NCBI GenBank assembly: GCA_030386875.1
Contig: CM059560.1
Coordinates: 23,058,683 to 23,122,682 of the forward strand
Origin: Morinoia aosen
Lineage: Eukaryota; Arthropoda; Malacostraca; Amphipoda; Talitridae
DNA length: 64,000 nucleotides
Reading direction: 5' to 3'
Shown here: piece by piece, positions 1 through 12,416 of the stretch
Layout of the letters: every line of letters starts with the position of its first letter
Position numbering within the stretch: position 1 is the stretch's first letter
The notes under the pieces: generated by a model
What the model was told of the DNA's origin: nothing
The model's database searches: none
Seen by the model: the letters and a program-made list of their open reading frames with translations, nothing else
Position numbers and translations under genes: made by a program

Positions 1-1696
1 CTGATTCTAATGTCTCGACCCCGATGGTCGTGCGTGAGACTTCTCTTCTCTGAAAATGGAAAGTGTTCACATTAAATTCTAACCAGTACAATTACACTGT
101 GAAGCAGGCTATTTGTTTTCCACGTATTTTTTACAGAGTGTATTTTTCAGTGCACGCTTCGCCCTACCGAACCTTGTCGGACGGCTCGCCTAAACTCACT
201 AACTCTTTGGTCTTGTGTGCTGTGAGGGCTGCCCTCTTTCATTCGTGAACGCCTACAATTTCTCTGATTGGCGGTTCTCCACTTCGAAAATCTTTCCAAG
301 GGTGCTCTGACCATTACATTGGCTGTCAGCCCTCTGATGAGAACGTATAGCCGACTCCGCCCTCTTTCAGGAACACTAGCGATCTTTTTCCATGAAATTC
401 TGGTCTAAATTTTTCCACTATGTTTTTCTAATGCCTGGTTGTTTCGTATCCTGCTGTGTCAACAATCTTGCCGCTTCGAGTGTCGCTCGTCCCCAACCCT
501 CAGCTTGAGTGCTCTATACATCCTTGTCACCCTTGTGGTTGACTGTTTGGGGCGCCTATGCCTCTCCAAAAGGTCTTAGCTAATCATAACAAGTTCATGT
601 TTCTCACGTCTTCAACACAGGACCTCTTTGTGTGGCTGTAAGTTCTCCCCGTCGAATGTGGTTTAAGGAAACAGACTCTCTTGTCCAAGAAAGGCTCACA
701 CACAAAATTCCTTCCAAGCACAACACCAACACAAAATGTAGCACACAACTCCAGCACATGTGAAAACAAGCCACCAGGCACACATGTTAAGCGATCAGTC
801 ACACATGTTAAGCGACACGCTCGTGCTGTTGGAATACGCAAGTACTACAATATTCTAAAATTTACAAAACACAAGAGCACAAATCAGTTTACCGAAAAAA
901 AAGGACACAAACCAGTTAAAAATTTCCCAAAATTAATGTTTCTCTACAACTATTGATTTATAATTTTCTTTTTATTCTACACAATGCTCACGATGAAACA
1001 CTGCCGCCGACCCTGTGTGTTCCAGTTTCCTGAGTGGAGTGAATTTTCACCTTGTAGTTTTAAATACTTCAGCTCGCTTGTTTAGGTGCGTATTTGTACG
1101 TTCATTTTGTTATGCGGTTGGTGTGAATATTCCACCGATGGACATCATTGTTATGAGTACGGTTTTTGCAGAACGTTAGATACCATTGTAATGAGTTCGT
1201 TTCAAGTGTTATATCTTCCTTTCTATTCCAAGGTCATATTTTGATTATCGTCATCGCGACCTTTTTCATGTCACTTCAGTATATTTCATTAACCATTCGC
1301 AAGATAAATAAGTCATTCGCAATTGATATCAAATCATCAAATATCTTTACCATATTCTCAAGGTCGGATAGGACTTCTCTATGTCCTCATCCCGCCAACC
1401 GTCATGTCTTCTCTTTATTAAGTACGTAGTAGGTTGCCCCCAGTCTCTAACGAAACAAATTATGTTGAGTATACAGATACTTATTCGTATGGTAAGGTAA
1501 TTATTATTAAGGTAGCGTTCGAATTATTATCAACTCTTATAATGTCATCGACAGCTCATAACTCATCCTTAACCGAAATTAAATACGAGCCCCATTGATG
1601 TTTTATTTGCTTAAAGGAAAGAATCTTAAAACTACCTAGCGCAACAGAGAAAATTCTAAAATGCCAAAATGAACCTAATGCATCTAAGATAATCCT
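1..1696. other. No gene recognised
   Basis: Several short ORFs occur, none with a recognisable domain. The only local structure noted is a 14-bp motif, cacatgttaagcga, present twice 21 bp apart at 781-794 and 802-815. No repeat-family copy was recognised. Confidence 0.5.
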
Positions 1697-2050
1697 CCCT
1701 CAGGTGGATACAACTATTGTATTTATTCGAATTAGCGCACCCAGGGGGAGTATGTGAGGTCACGAACTATGGGCTAGGTAGGCCTTCCTTTTATTGGTAT
1801 AGAAAAGGCTTTTTGTTTTGTTACGGACCATATTTCTCGGTTCACTGCTGTCTTGTTTTTCAGCACCTACGTTCTTCTTCAACTTTTATCTTGTTTCATG
1901 AACTTCTTTCTTAGCTTTCTGGTTTTATGCTCCTTGTGCGTGAATTCCGCGTTCCCTTTAACGCCCGACTAAATGGTGCCTTTATTCTTCCTCTCTTTGA
2001 ACATCTTTGTTGTGGTAAAGGGAGGCTTTAAACTTTCTTGTAATCAATCA
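1697..2050 (+). repeat. SINE-A copy 1
   Basis: Diverged full-length copy. The head still shows the ACAACTATTGT hairpin half-sites and the cacccaggggg segment, the middle has the ttctcggttcactgctgtc block, and the tail reads taatcaatcaat. It is of the short form, with a cttgtgcgtgaattcc segment in place of the longer aggggatcctgtg insertion. No clear target duplication was found. Confidence 0.8.
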
Positions 2051-2268
2051 ATGAGTTGAAATGAAGGGATTTTCTTTGACAATGGAGCCCCTCCCCTAAG
2101 CCCTAGCCTAAGGGCTGGCTGAGCAGGAACAAGGACCTTCTTCAACCACCGTCCAATCTCGAGTACCGCCTCCCCTTTGAGGGTTCTTCTCACTCGTACA
2201 TGATGGCTACACTTTTTTTTACGTGTAGAACGTTATGAGATTACTCACAACATTACAACAATTTTTAA

Positions 2269-3109
2269 CCTGTCGCCACGTCCTGGATTCTTAGAAGGTC
2301 GGCAAAGCTAATACATTTTTCACATCAGCAAACCTAGGGTTGCCGTATATGGTCTTAAGCGTCTCGTTGAGCGCTATTCATTGGTGTAAGGTAAAATTAG
2401 GTGGGGGGAACAGGGAAGGAGAGGTAACAAGCTCAAATCTGTATGAATTCTTCTGCTCAGTCTGGAGTGTAGCTACTGGCGCTGCACAACCTCTTAGAAG
2501 GCCAGGAGTGTAGCTGAGGCATACCAGCACACACTCTGCCTCTAAGAAGGTCGCCATCATTTTTATTTTCTTTTGTTTTTTGTTCCAAAAATGGGAGTCC
2601 AAATCCATAGATTTACTCCTAGGCAAAAAATAATACCACCATTGTATTCGGGAGGAGAAGCTCTATGCATATCAAACTCTTTACAAGCAATAAAACTGCT
2701 TGATAACAGCCTACACACAAAATGAACTAAAAAATAAAAACTGTGTTTTACATATAATGCACATAACTCCGAAACTATTAGACTTGAAAAAAATTTACAT
2801 ACCACAAGATTCAGCAACTCAGAATCTATGAAAATGCATCATAAAAAAACATGAAAGTGCAATAAATAAAAAATTGCCAGTGATTTTCTGATTTCTGTTT
2901 TCTTGTATTTTACCGAAATAAAAACTCAAATTTCGTAGATTTTTGTTGGGGTAGCAGCATTTTTTCCCCACTGACAGAAAGAGCAACTCTCTCTCTCTTT
3001 ACAATGAACCCCCAATGAAACTTCTAACATGATTAATGAATGTACCGTAAGTTGCACAGTTGACCCATTTTCTTCAAACCTCCCGGTAGGTCGACCATGT
3101 GGAGACGGG
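2269..3109 (-). mobile_element. piggyBac-like MITE, copy 1 (841 bp)
   Basis: The element is bounded by TTAA at 2265-2268 and 3110-3113. Its ends are imperfect inverted repeats, CCTGTCGCCACGTCC at the left and CCCGTCTCCACATGG read inward from the right. It is the inverted counterpart, along its whole length, of the element at 29789-30634. TTAA target duplications with CCC-starting termini are typical of the piggyBac superfamily. There is no transposase ORF; the ORFs seen on the minus strand are not domain-like. The motif CCTTCTAAGAG, or its complement, occurs three times in one terminal third. It is a non-autonomous element whose autonomous partner is not in this window. Confidence 0.8.
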
Positions 3110-3113
3110 TTAA

Positions 3114-5292
3114 AATTCTTTATCGGTACTTTGTCATCACGATTTAAGTTAGAGGTCTGTTTCCAGTAGTGAATAGCATCAGTACTAACTAGGGTTATTT
3201 TGAATTTCCGCTTAAAATTTATGCTCATTCTTATGTGGGCTGGTTGGCATATCACTTCTACATATTTTGTGTACTTTTTTTTTTTCTTCTTAGTATGATG
3301 CGCCAAGAAGTAAGGTACACTCCGTATGCTTGAAAATATTCTCACATCGGTTGAAACAGTTAAGTACAGCTTCCTTAGCACCCTCGTTACCTTGCTTTCA
3401 CACCGGGACTACTGCTGCCCTCTCTAGAAACCTTGTCTCACTCTCCTCTGATGGTTAACTATTGGTATTCAGAAAGGTTATCTTGCTGCGAAGATGCGTC
3501 ATATTTATCGTTCATATTTCATTTTGCATAGTCGTTTTTGCTCAAGTGTACGCTGACACAAACCCTGCATACATCACTGTCACCCACAGCTGTGTTCCAG
3601 CGCGCTCGTCTGCTTCGCGTCGCTCTGGGTTCTCTTGGAACATCAGCAGATTTTTCCACGAGGGGTTTTACCTATTCTTTTTATCCTTAGTTGGTTGAGA
3701 ATAAGGAAAACATCACTGCTTGTATCTTTTTGTTCTGCCTTGATTACATTGAGCATCGAGGAGAGTACACTTGAGACGGATGTCATGAAGGTCATGTGTG
3801 TGTCTCTGATTTGAAGCTTCTAAAGAAATGTGTAGGGTTATGGAGCTAGTCTCATACATCGTTTTCTCACTTTACTTGTCGGCGAGCACTTGAGATAAAT
3901 AATTAATAGTGGTTGAAAATTTCACGGGCGCCGATGAAACGCTGGAAAAATGCTTAAAGTGGTGACCTCTTGTGTGCAGTAATGCTGTTGAAATGTAGTC
4001 GACGTATCTGTGTGAGTTTCTATACAATAAAATACACTAGGTATAACTTACGAACAAGCAGATATGAGTCATCGGATAGTGATATGCGTTTATGTTGGCT
4101 TATTTCAAATTTCAACCCTAAAATGTTGAGTAAATTCACTTTTCTGTGCTTATTTATTTGAAAATTTTTACCGTGACTAATCCCGAGCATGCTTGAACGT
4201 CATTAGCATGTGCCTCACCAACACTGACACATCTGCTGATGACCTATCGCTAATGTAAAATATGCGAGAGAACAAAGGCGGGTAATTTCTGCGTCCCGCT
4301 ACACCTGCGTTCTAAAGGAAATTTTGTTCCTAGAAGCGAAGGCGATTAGTTGTGAAAGAAACGGGTAATTGCGCCTGCGAGACTCAGGCGGGTGAATCAT
4401 ACGCTCAAATGCACGAAGCCTGAAACTCTGCTGTGCCCCATGCACGAGTGCGGGGACCAGTTTTTACGTGCCATCATTTGAGGCATTTTTTGTTTTCGGA
4501 GAAATCTTTGTTTCTTATTTACTCTGTTCAAGTCGGCCTTAGGTCTGGGAGCGTTAGGAATATACTATTGTGCGCCGCCATATTACCGAAACATTTACTT
4601 GAAAGTCTAATGCGTTCTAGGAGTTTTCTTTTGTCGATCGCGCTAAGTTACTCACTATTTGTAAAATTTATCGAGAATTTTTTTGCATTTATATAATTCA
4701 AATAAGCGAAAAACATTATTGTTCTGGTTCACTAGGTTTGAAATTTCTAGTATCATTTTTGTGATTATTGAAAAATTCATCAATTATTTCAATTATTTCT
4801 AATTTCAAAATCGATTTATAAATTTAGAAAATGGTCATTTCAGTGCGAACTGTAAACTTAGCAACTTGACTCTCGACTTCAGGCCACTGAACCCAAGTGT
4901 AGAAACAACTAATTTCCAAACCGAAGATTAACTCGAAAAAATTGTTTTGAACTGATCCCTTGGAGACGAATTTTGTGAACCAAGGAGCGCCAAAAGTTTC
5001 CTTGCGTTTGTTAGTCACGTTGCGCTCTCAGAAATTATGTAAGGCACAGGAGAAATCTCTGAACTCATTCTTGTGTATCTGTCCTCGCCGGTGTGCCTGG
5101 ATAATATAGCTCTCCACTGGCGTGTGTTCTGCTAACCACCACGTCTCCGCTGTCGGCTACTGATTGAACAGTTCAACTCTTTACCTTTTCTGTTTAACTT
5201 TTTCGTCGTAAAGGTATCGTTCTCTGCACCCGATCTGCGTCACGAGTGTATTTGTGTCTTGCTTTTCTTTTTGTCGTTGTTACGTGGAAAAG
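3114..5292. other. No gene recognised
   Basis: AT-rich unique-looking sequence. ORFs at 3462-3698 and 4433-4696 (+) lack recognisable domains and no repeat copy was identified. Confidence 0.5.
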
Positions 5293-5735
5293 CTCCCTTG
5301 GTAGGAGGATACATCTGTATCTGGGGGAATCAACATTCCCAGGGGGAAATGTGAGATCCCAAGGCGAGTGTTAGGTAGGCCTTCTTTTTATTGAAATGTG
5401 TTTAATGTTTAATTGAGGACCATCTTTTTTCGGTTCACTGCTGTCCTATTTTTCAGCACCTTTGACTTCTATCTTCAACTTTCATCTTTTTTCCTAACAT
5501 TCCTTCTTGACATACTGATTCTATGCGCAGGGAATCCTGTGCGGGAACATACTTTTAGCATAGATTAAGGGTTCCCTTAACTCCATACCAAATGGTGCCT
5601 CCATCCTTCTTCTCTGTGGAACGCCTTTGTTGCGGTTAGAGAAGCTTGAACTAACATCTAATCTTATCTCTCCTTTTTGGGAAATCTTTGTGGGGGGATT
5701 GGGAGGCTTAAACTAACTTATCTAATCTCTATTCT
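5293..5735 (+). repeat. SINE-A copy 2 with duplicated 3' end
   Basis: Long-form copy carrying the gcgcagggaatcctgtgcggg segment. The normal tail at about 5650-5670 is followed directly by a second 3' terminus, 5671-5735, that repeats the tttgtgg...gggaggcttaaactaacttatctaatct end. This arrangement resembles the partial-dimer copies at 40616-41019 and 43751-44248. Confidence 0.8.
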
Positions 5736-7264
5736 CTACGTGGGAAAGCACACCTTTCGTTAGCGCCAGCCTGGTGAGTTATCGATCGAGACAGAAGTTT
5801 TGCGCCCTTGTGATGTCTAGGTTGCCTTTTGAACTGAATGATTGCTGAATTTCACCGGGAGAGCTGTTGTAATCTAACGGGTCGTTTTACTTACCTCTGT
5901 TGATTCAAGAATCGTAATTTTATGATTTTCATTATTTTTTATATATTTGCCTTCACAAAAGTGACCAAGGCGCGGCATCACCGTGGCCATGGACCGTGAG
6001 TCGCTAACCCCTGGCCAAGACTCCAAGACCACGTTATCTTGATGAGAAAGAATAAGTTCGGGAATAACTCATTTTCCGTACGACGTTTGGCCTTGTGCTG
6101 AACTCGTCTAATTTTGAAAGCTTGCCTTGGCGTGTCACGTTGAGGGCCAATCGACCACCTCACAAAATCCAACTCGCCTCCGAGCACTGAGAGCACGTCG
6201 AGGTAGTCGGCGTCTGTTTCTTGATGCTGATAACAAACAAAGGCCCGCATCAACGCTGCAGAATAGAAAAGCAACGTGAGTTTATCACCGTTTTTATATT
6301 GTGCGTGAATAATGAGTTTTGATGTGTTGAAAATATTCCTGAGTATAATTTACCTTGAATTCAAAAGTTTTTCAGTAATTTGGAAGAAAAGAATTATCCA
6401 TCCAAATGAAATTTTACAGTCAGTTCCACACTTAGAATTGTGTTTAATTTCTGAATTTAATTCTGATGTGAATGTTTCAAAAAAATTCATTTAAACTTTA
6501 TGGCGTCTGGAGAAATACCTAGTCCATAGAATTTTTTCAAACCGCGATTCAAAATTAATCCATGGAGTACAAAACTATTCGTTTTTTTGCGCATTACCCA
6601 ACTAATGCCCTACTTAGTTTTTAACGTCAAGAATGGAGCATTTAGATAAAATGATAGTTATGCATCTTGAGAAAATTTAAAAATCATTGCAGTTCCGTAC
6701 CAGGTTGGAGGGCCGAGGTAACAATATATTGTTATCTTATGCTAGCTACTTCGACTGAATTTCTTACGTCTGTTTCAGTGCATTAACACGAGTACCTTAA
6801 TTCGGTGGACACGACAGTTCAGTATTGAATTTAGTATTGCATTTCTAATTGAGGGTCGTTTTTGATCCCAATTTTCTTTCGTAAAGTTTTTCGCTCAATG
6901 CTATAAAACTAGTGAGATCTATAGATATAAAGAAGTATTGTTAGTAAAAATGCATAACGTAACGGATATTTATGGCTGAGAAACGTACCAAAGGCTTGTT
7001 TATGAAGTATTTTTTCAAATTTTACTTTACCGTTGATATCAGACGGGAAATGTGCCGCAATGTTTATGGTGTTGGTGTTGGTGGCAGGTCATGTGGAGTT
7101 AGTTACAGCCCTCCAGTTCTCTATATTACGTACATATATTATAGATGCATTTACATTCATGATTGATTTGAACAATTTTCGTTGAGTTACGTGTCATGAA
7201 TCAAACCAACTTTGAATTATATTGACAAAAAATACTATTTCTTCTGTTTCATGTAATGGTCTAC
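5736..7264. other. No gene recognised
   Basis: AT-rich stretch. A minus-strand ORF at 5978-6274 (98 aa) shows no family resemblance that I can name. Confidence 0.5.
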
Positions 7265-7630
7265 TCAGAGGGTTACAACTACAATATCAATGGGAATTGG
7301 CGTTTCCAGGGAGAAATGTGAGGTCCCAAGTTGCGAGTTAGGTAGGCCTTCTTTTTGTTGACATAAAATGTTCTTTGTTTTGTTAAGAACCATCTTTACT
7401 GATTCACTGCTGTCTTGTTTTTCAGCGTCTCTGAGGACTTTCTTTAACTTTTATCTGGTTTTCTTACCTTCCTTCTCAACCTACTGTTCCATAGCGCAGG
7501 GGATCTTGTGCGGGATACACTTAGTGTGTAAATTCTTCGTTTTCTTAACTCAACACTAAATGGTACCTTCTTCCTTCCTCTCTCTGAACGTCTTGTGGTA
7601 AGGGAGGCTGAAACTAATTTACAATCAATC
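7265..7630 (+). repeat. SINE-A copy 3
   Basis: Long-form copy (gcgcaggggatcttgtgcggg present) with a diverged head and a caatcaatcaa tail. Only about 100 bp of other sequence separates it from copy 4. Confidence 0.85.
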
Positions 7631-7724
7631 AACCCTGCAAGTAATGGTGCAGTGTCATTGACTAGACGAAATAATTCTTCTTAAAGTTCATCTAAAAGCT
7701 GTAGCTAGTAGCGGAGCTATACTG

Positions 7725-8091
7725 GGCCCCCTCACGGGGATGCAACTATTGTATCTATGGGAATTAGCGCGCCCAGCGGAACCATGTGAGGGCCCGCGCT
7801 AAAGGTTAGGTAGGCTTCCTTTTGTTGTAATAAAATATGTTTTTGTTTTGTTACGGACCATCTTTTTTCGGTTCACTGCTGTCCTGTTTTTCAGCACCTA
7901 CTACTTTCTTCTTCAACTTTTTTCTTGTTTCATGAACTTCTTTCCTAGCTTACTGTTTCTGTGCACCTTGTGCATAGATTCCACGTTCCCTCAACTCCAT
8001 ACTAAATGGTGCCTTCCTTTTTCCCCTCTTGGAACATCTTTGTCGTGGTTAAGGGAGGCTAAAACTTTCTTATATAATAATAATAATAATA
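7725..8091 (+). repeat. SINE-A copy 4, with target duplication
   Basis: Well preserved short-form copy. A 10-bp duplication, agctatactg, flanks it at 7715-7724 and 8092-8101, giving precise ends. The tail is (TAA)n, cttatataataataat, rather than (TAATC)n. The copy at 32358-32715 has a related tail, so these two define a sub-lineage. Confidence 0.9.
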
Positions 8092-9204
8092 AGCTATACT
8101 GAGCTCAGCAGGCAGTAAGTAGGTGCAAGCATCAGGAGAGATATATTGCGTTCTACATACAGGGCGAGTTTCAAAAACCCAAACCCTGATATTAAATGAG
8201 ATCATTGCTTTACTCCTGCTGCCAAAAATAGAAAGGGCGTGATTTTTACGCTAGTAATTAGCGCTAGATTGGCGTTTAATGTCAAAGGTGGGGTTGCTGC
8301 GGCCCGCCCTGTAGACGGAGCGTGCAGTGCATGCAGTACTTGTTGCAGCGAGACGTGGTGGTGGTGGTGCTGGTCCCACACTCTCTCCCTGTGTGCTGTG
8401 CAGCTGTGGCCGCTCTCCGCCAACCCAAACTCGCCTTTATGAGCAGGAAAATGCAACGCCACTTGTCTTAGCTCTTTTGCCCTTCATCGTTTTCCTAGCT
8501 AATTAACCTGGGCTATCTATCATTGAGTGAGTCTTGTGTCGTCGAAATGAGTGAAGAAATTAGGGGGCCCGCAGCACTAAACGATATGCGATACACAGTG
8601 CCGTATCTATTTTCCCTGAAGGGAGCGTTCACCTACTGCTGTGCATGAGTTCAGCACCTTATTATTTATTATGTTGCTAATTTACCCTAACTCACTGCAG
8701 AAGTTCCTCGAGAACGAAATAAATTTGAGACGCAATTCAAACGAGTTCGTTGGCATGCATGTCTCGTATTGACATTACTAATATGAGCCGTATTTTGTGA
8801 CCTCTCCGAAGGCTTTTACGAATGCTTTAGTTCCTGAGCTTTACCTCCAAATGTTTATTAGTCATAGTCATGGTATTATGGGGATCAGAAACATTAAATC
8901 TCCCATTTTCATCAAAATTTTAACACTAGTAAATAGGTGCCGTACATTCTCACGTTTCTTTCTTCGTTGTTTGAAAACATTCTTGAGGTGTGGAAGTGTG
9001 TTGCCATGCTGGTGCTGCGATGTTCACCTCATGTCAAAGCTAGACGCAGCAGTGGGTATGTGAAATTTCAGCTGATCTCAACAGCATGCGAAGTTACGAG
9101 TGTTAGCATGTTGCGCTCATCTCAGCGCGTTGCACGTAAGGACGAAAGCCGCGTGCGGCGGGTGTGCAGGGCGCCAGGCAGTCTGACAGGTCTGTATGTG
9201 TAAC

Positions 9205-9228
9205 GGGGCGCGGGGACGGGGGTGGGGG
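9205..9228 (+). other. G-quadruplex motif
   Basis: Four runs of four or five G separated by loops of CGC, AC and T on the + strand, which satisfies the usual G3+ N1-7 rule with tetrads of four. It is followed by further G-rich sequence to about 9,260. Confidence 0.6.
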
Positions 9229-12200
9229 TAATCATAGGGTGTGTGTGGGGCTGCTGCTCCCTCTTCGCATGGCTCGCTCACATCAACCCATTACGTTCCG
9301 AGCAATGCACTTTTTGATCATTGCTATTGCGTGAAGAGCTTTATGATTCTAACCCTGAACTATTCTTTTTGTGGACATCAGTGATTGTAAGCTGGCCCAT
9401 TTACAGCTTTACCTATTTGTATCGTCCACGCACAACTACACCCTTTACTGTAGCCCCTTCTCTTGAGTGCTGGTGTGCACCGCCCCTCGTTTCCCCCTAC
9501 GTGTGTCTCTCATTCCGTAACCTTTATTTCACCTCTACGCGGCACTACATGCAGTCGTGCCTCTTCTCTCCCTCCCCTCTTCCGTTCGTATTGAGGTAAT
9601 TCTCCGTGTATCTATGCGGTCTCCTCGCTCTTTATCTTTCTAATAATGTCACCACTTACGTGCCTATTTTGAGCGATGTCTAACGCTGTCATCGTGTGCC
9701 ATAGTGGCGGTCATGTCGATAACCTTCATAAGCTTGTATCTTTTGTTTCTCAACGCTGCTTTTAATAAGTTGTTTTGAACGCATCTAATCGGTGTAGACA
9801 ACCCACTGTTATCGTGAGCATTTACTCTGAAGTACGTAACAAAAGACTAGAGCATTTGGTCGAATGTTGTTTGAGCTTTCGAAGCATGACATGTTACCTC
9901 AGAACATTGAGACCATTCTGGCGTGTGTATCCCAAATAGAGTTGATGAATTGTCCGATACTTCGTAGCTGATTCCTTTGTTTACCTACTCTTTTGATGTT
10001 GTGAATACAGTAATTTATATTAGGGATTGACAACTATTGAGGGTTCTTGATTCTGTCGGTTTCAAACCATAGACACTGAAAATTGAATAGAAAAGTATGT
10101 CCATCGGTTCCCCTTCAAAATAAAAAACCTGTGTAGATTTATTTTAGGTTTGAACAGACATCATAGCTGTCGAGTTCGAATGGTATCAAGTTAGTTCGGC
10201 AAATTAGTTCAGTTTTATTTGATGAATGTGCTATGGGGAAATTGGGACGTTTTTTACTAGATCTCTACACGATTCAGGTCTCTGTTGAAGTCCTTGCATT
10301 TGTGTGTTCGTTTCTGAGAACGTTGAGGAAGAGCTCACTTTTTAGCTAGTAATTTACTTGCGGGAAATAACTAGATAGTGTGTTATATCAGGAGCTGCGA
10401 TTCCTCGAATTTTGGCCGCAGAGACCTGCCTCACGCGCTGTAGCTGCCAAGAGTTCACTCGTTTTCTGCTCATTCTTTTTTTTACGTATTATTTTCGCTA
10501 CTTACTTTTTCGTGTCAAATTGTCAAATTTTTCGTGTCAAATTCGAGCTTCAAATAAGCTCGGCACTGTATAAATTGTAAGCCTTTTGAAACGGGGGCTC
10601 GTCTTTTAAACACTATTTATGGGTTTGTTATAATTGAAAGGATGTGTGCTATGGGAATCAAGTTATGCGGCAATTTTTTGTTCTTTAAAGTATCGGTGAA
10701 ACAATTTTTAAGGTTTAAAGAGAAAATTTATGGTTCAATGCTTTTTAGCTTTAGGAAGTACATTCTTCATTTTTGACGACGCGCAAAAACTTGTATATCA
10801 CTCTCTAAATAGTTCGCATGACCATTGGACCACATTTCTGTGAGCCGTATGCGCTTAACTGACCTGGGAAAAAAATCCATCTCTGTGAAATTCTGCTGTC
10901 TTATTCGAAAGCTTGCAGACTGACTATTCTTTAGAGCTAACTTGACTTGCCACTCTGCCCGCATGTGCTTGTAAACTGGCTTTGTTAGCCCTTGTTTTGT
11001 CGTTAATATTCAAACATGTGCTGTGTCCCTTGTTTGTTATTAGTTTTATGTTTAAAATTACAGTAAATTTTCGTAATATTTACCAAAATTTTTTCTGTGT
11101 TATTTTTCGTTTACTATTTTAGAGCTCGAATTAAGATTTCTGGTCAATTCAATTTTTTTTAAATTTTTTGCTCGAACTTTAGCTGCGTGAGCATGTAGAG
11201 GTGTGTACGTTGTAAAAAACTTCTCTGTTTTCATTTATAAGAATAATAAAAACTTGGGTAGTCGCAACAATAGAATTCAACAAGCGACTCGTGAACTCAT
11301 TTAGCTGCTTTGCAGCCTGCCATTACATGTATAATGACATGCGCACTGCATGGTGCGTAACATTATAGGGTACCGCAATGCGCTATCGGAGAGGGGGAAG
11401 TCTACAAATTCGGCACCCAAAAACGTCGGCAGGGAATACAAACGTCTGCGCAAAAATGTTCCTTGAAACTAGAAGAAGCAGCGAAAAAACAAGGGATTTT
11501 GGTTGAAGTTTTTGAAGCTTTTCGTTTAAAAAGCTGAATTATTGTGAGTGGAAGCAAAATAACCCGACTCCAAACTTGCAGGGAAAGACGTACGAGTGTC
11601 GGTGATGTTCTCACAATACGATATAAGAAGCCAGCACTCCGTGTTCTTTCGAATGAAAATGAGTGATTTCGTCCCGAAACGAATCACGATGTGTTGAAAA
11701 TAACGTTTTAGTGGTATTTGTTTAAAAACTATTTAGAGCATATGCTTAACTGTTCTCATCACGGGGGTCATTTCAAACAGGAAGCGAACGCTACGCCAGG
11801 AGAAGTTGAACTCTTTGTCGACCTGAACTGTTCCATTAAGTTTTCATGCAGCGTTATGTTTTTGTCAAGGGTTTAGATTGCTCGAGGTCATGGCTGTCTG
11901 AGGCTTGCTTGTACGCCATTTATATTGCATCAGCTCCAGTGTTTTTGGACGGTTTTGAGCTATGTTCTCATGTTCTCTGTGAAGTGAGGCTCCAGCTGTG
12001 CTCTCACCGCCAGCTGTGCCCCATCACATGCTACAAATCGGTGTACGCGATTTCCATTGCGCGCGTCGCATTTGTTTCAAAGTTCAACACTGAGAACTTT
12101 TATTCGTTAGTTAGGGTGAGTGTAGTTTCGATCATGTTTTCTTTTGGCACTGTTAATCGCTGTTGCGGAATCAGTATGGTTGTTGACAATGATTCAAAAA

Positions 12201-12380
12201 CGATTTTGGGCCTAAATCGCGTCGGTAAGGCAAGATGTGAAATGTACGATGGGAGCCATCTCTCAGTTTTTGAGGTAGTCCCTTGAACAAATACGACCGA
12301 AAAAAGTATTTTCTCTTTGCAAGTGGTTAAAATTTTTTTTATTTTAAATGTTGGGGTGCATTATTAAAATTAGGCTCAAA

Positions 12381-12416
12381 TATAGTATATACTATAGTAT
12401 AGTATAGTATATAGTA
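12381..12416. repeat. TATAG-type microsatellite
   Basis: Interrupted run of tatag and tatac units, AT-rich and partly self-complementary. Confidence 0.75.

Noticed and set aside
7848..8102. Recurrent plus-strand ORFs with LRTIFF/FLLQL-type hydrophobic peptides as a membrane-protein family
   Set aside because: The same peptide recurs (for example at 44595-44801, 47162-47359 and 55203-55502) because it is the translated T/C-rich middle of SINE-A; frames are broken in different places.
11846..12286. 146-codon ORF as a gene
   Set aside because: No domain, no family resemblance and no supporting context; length within what chance allows in this much sequence.
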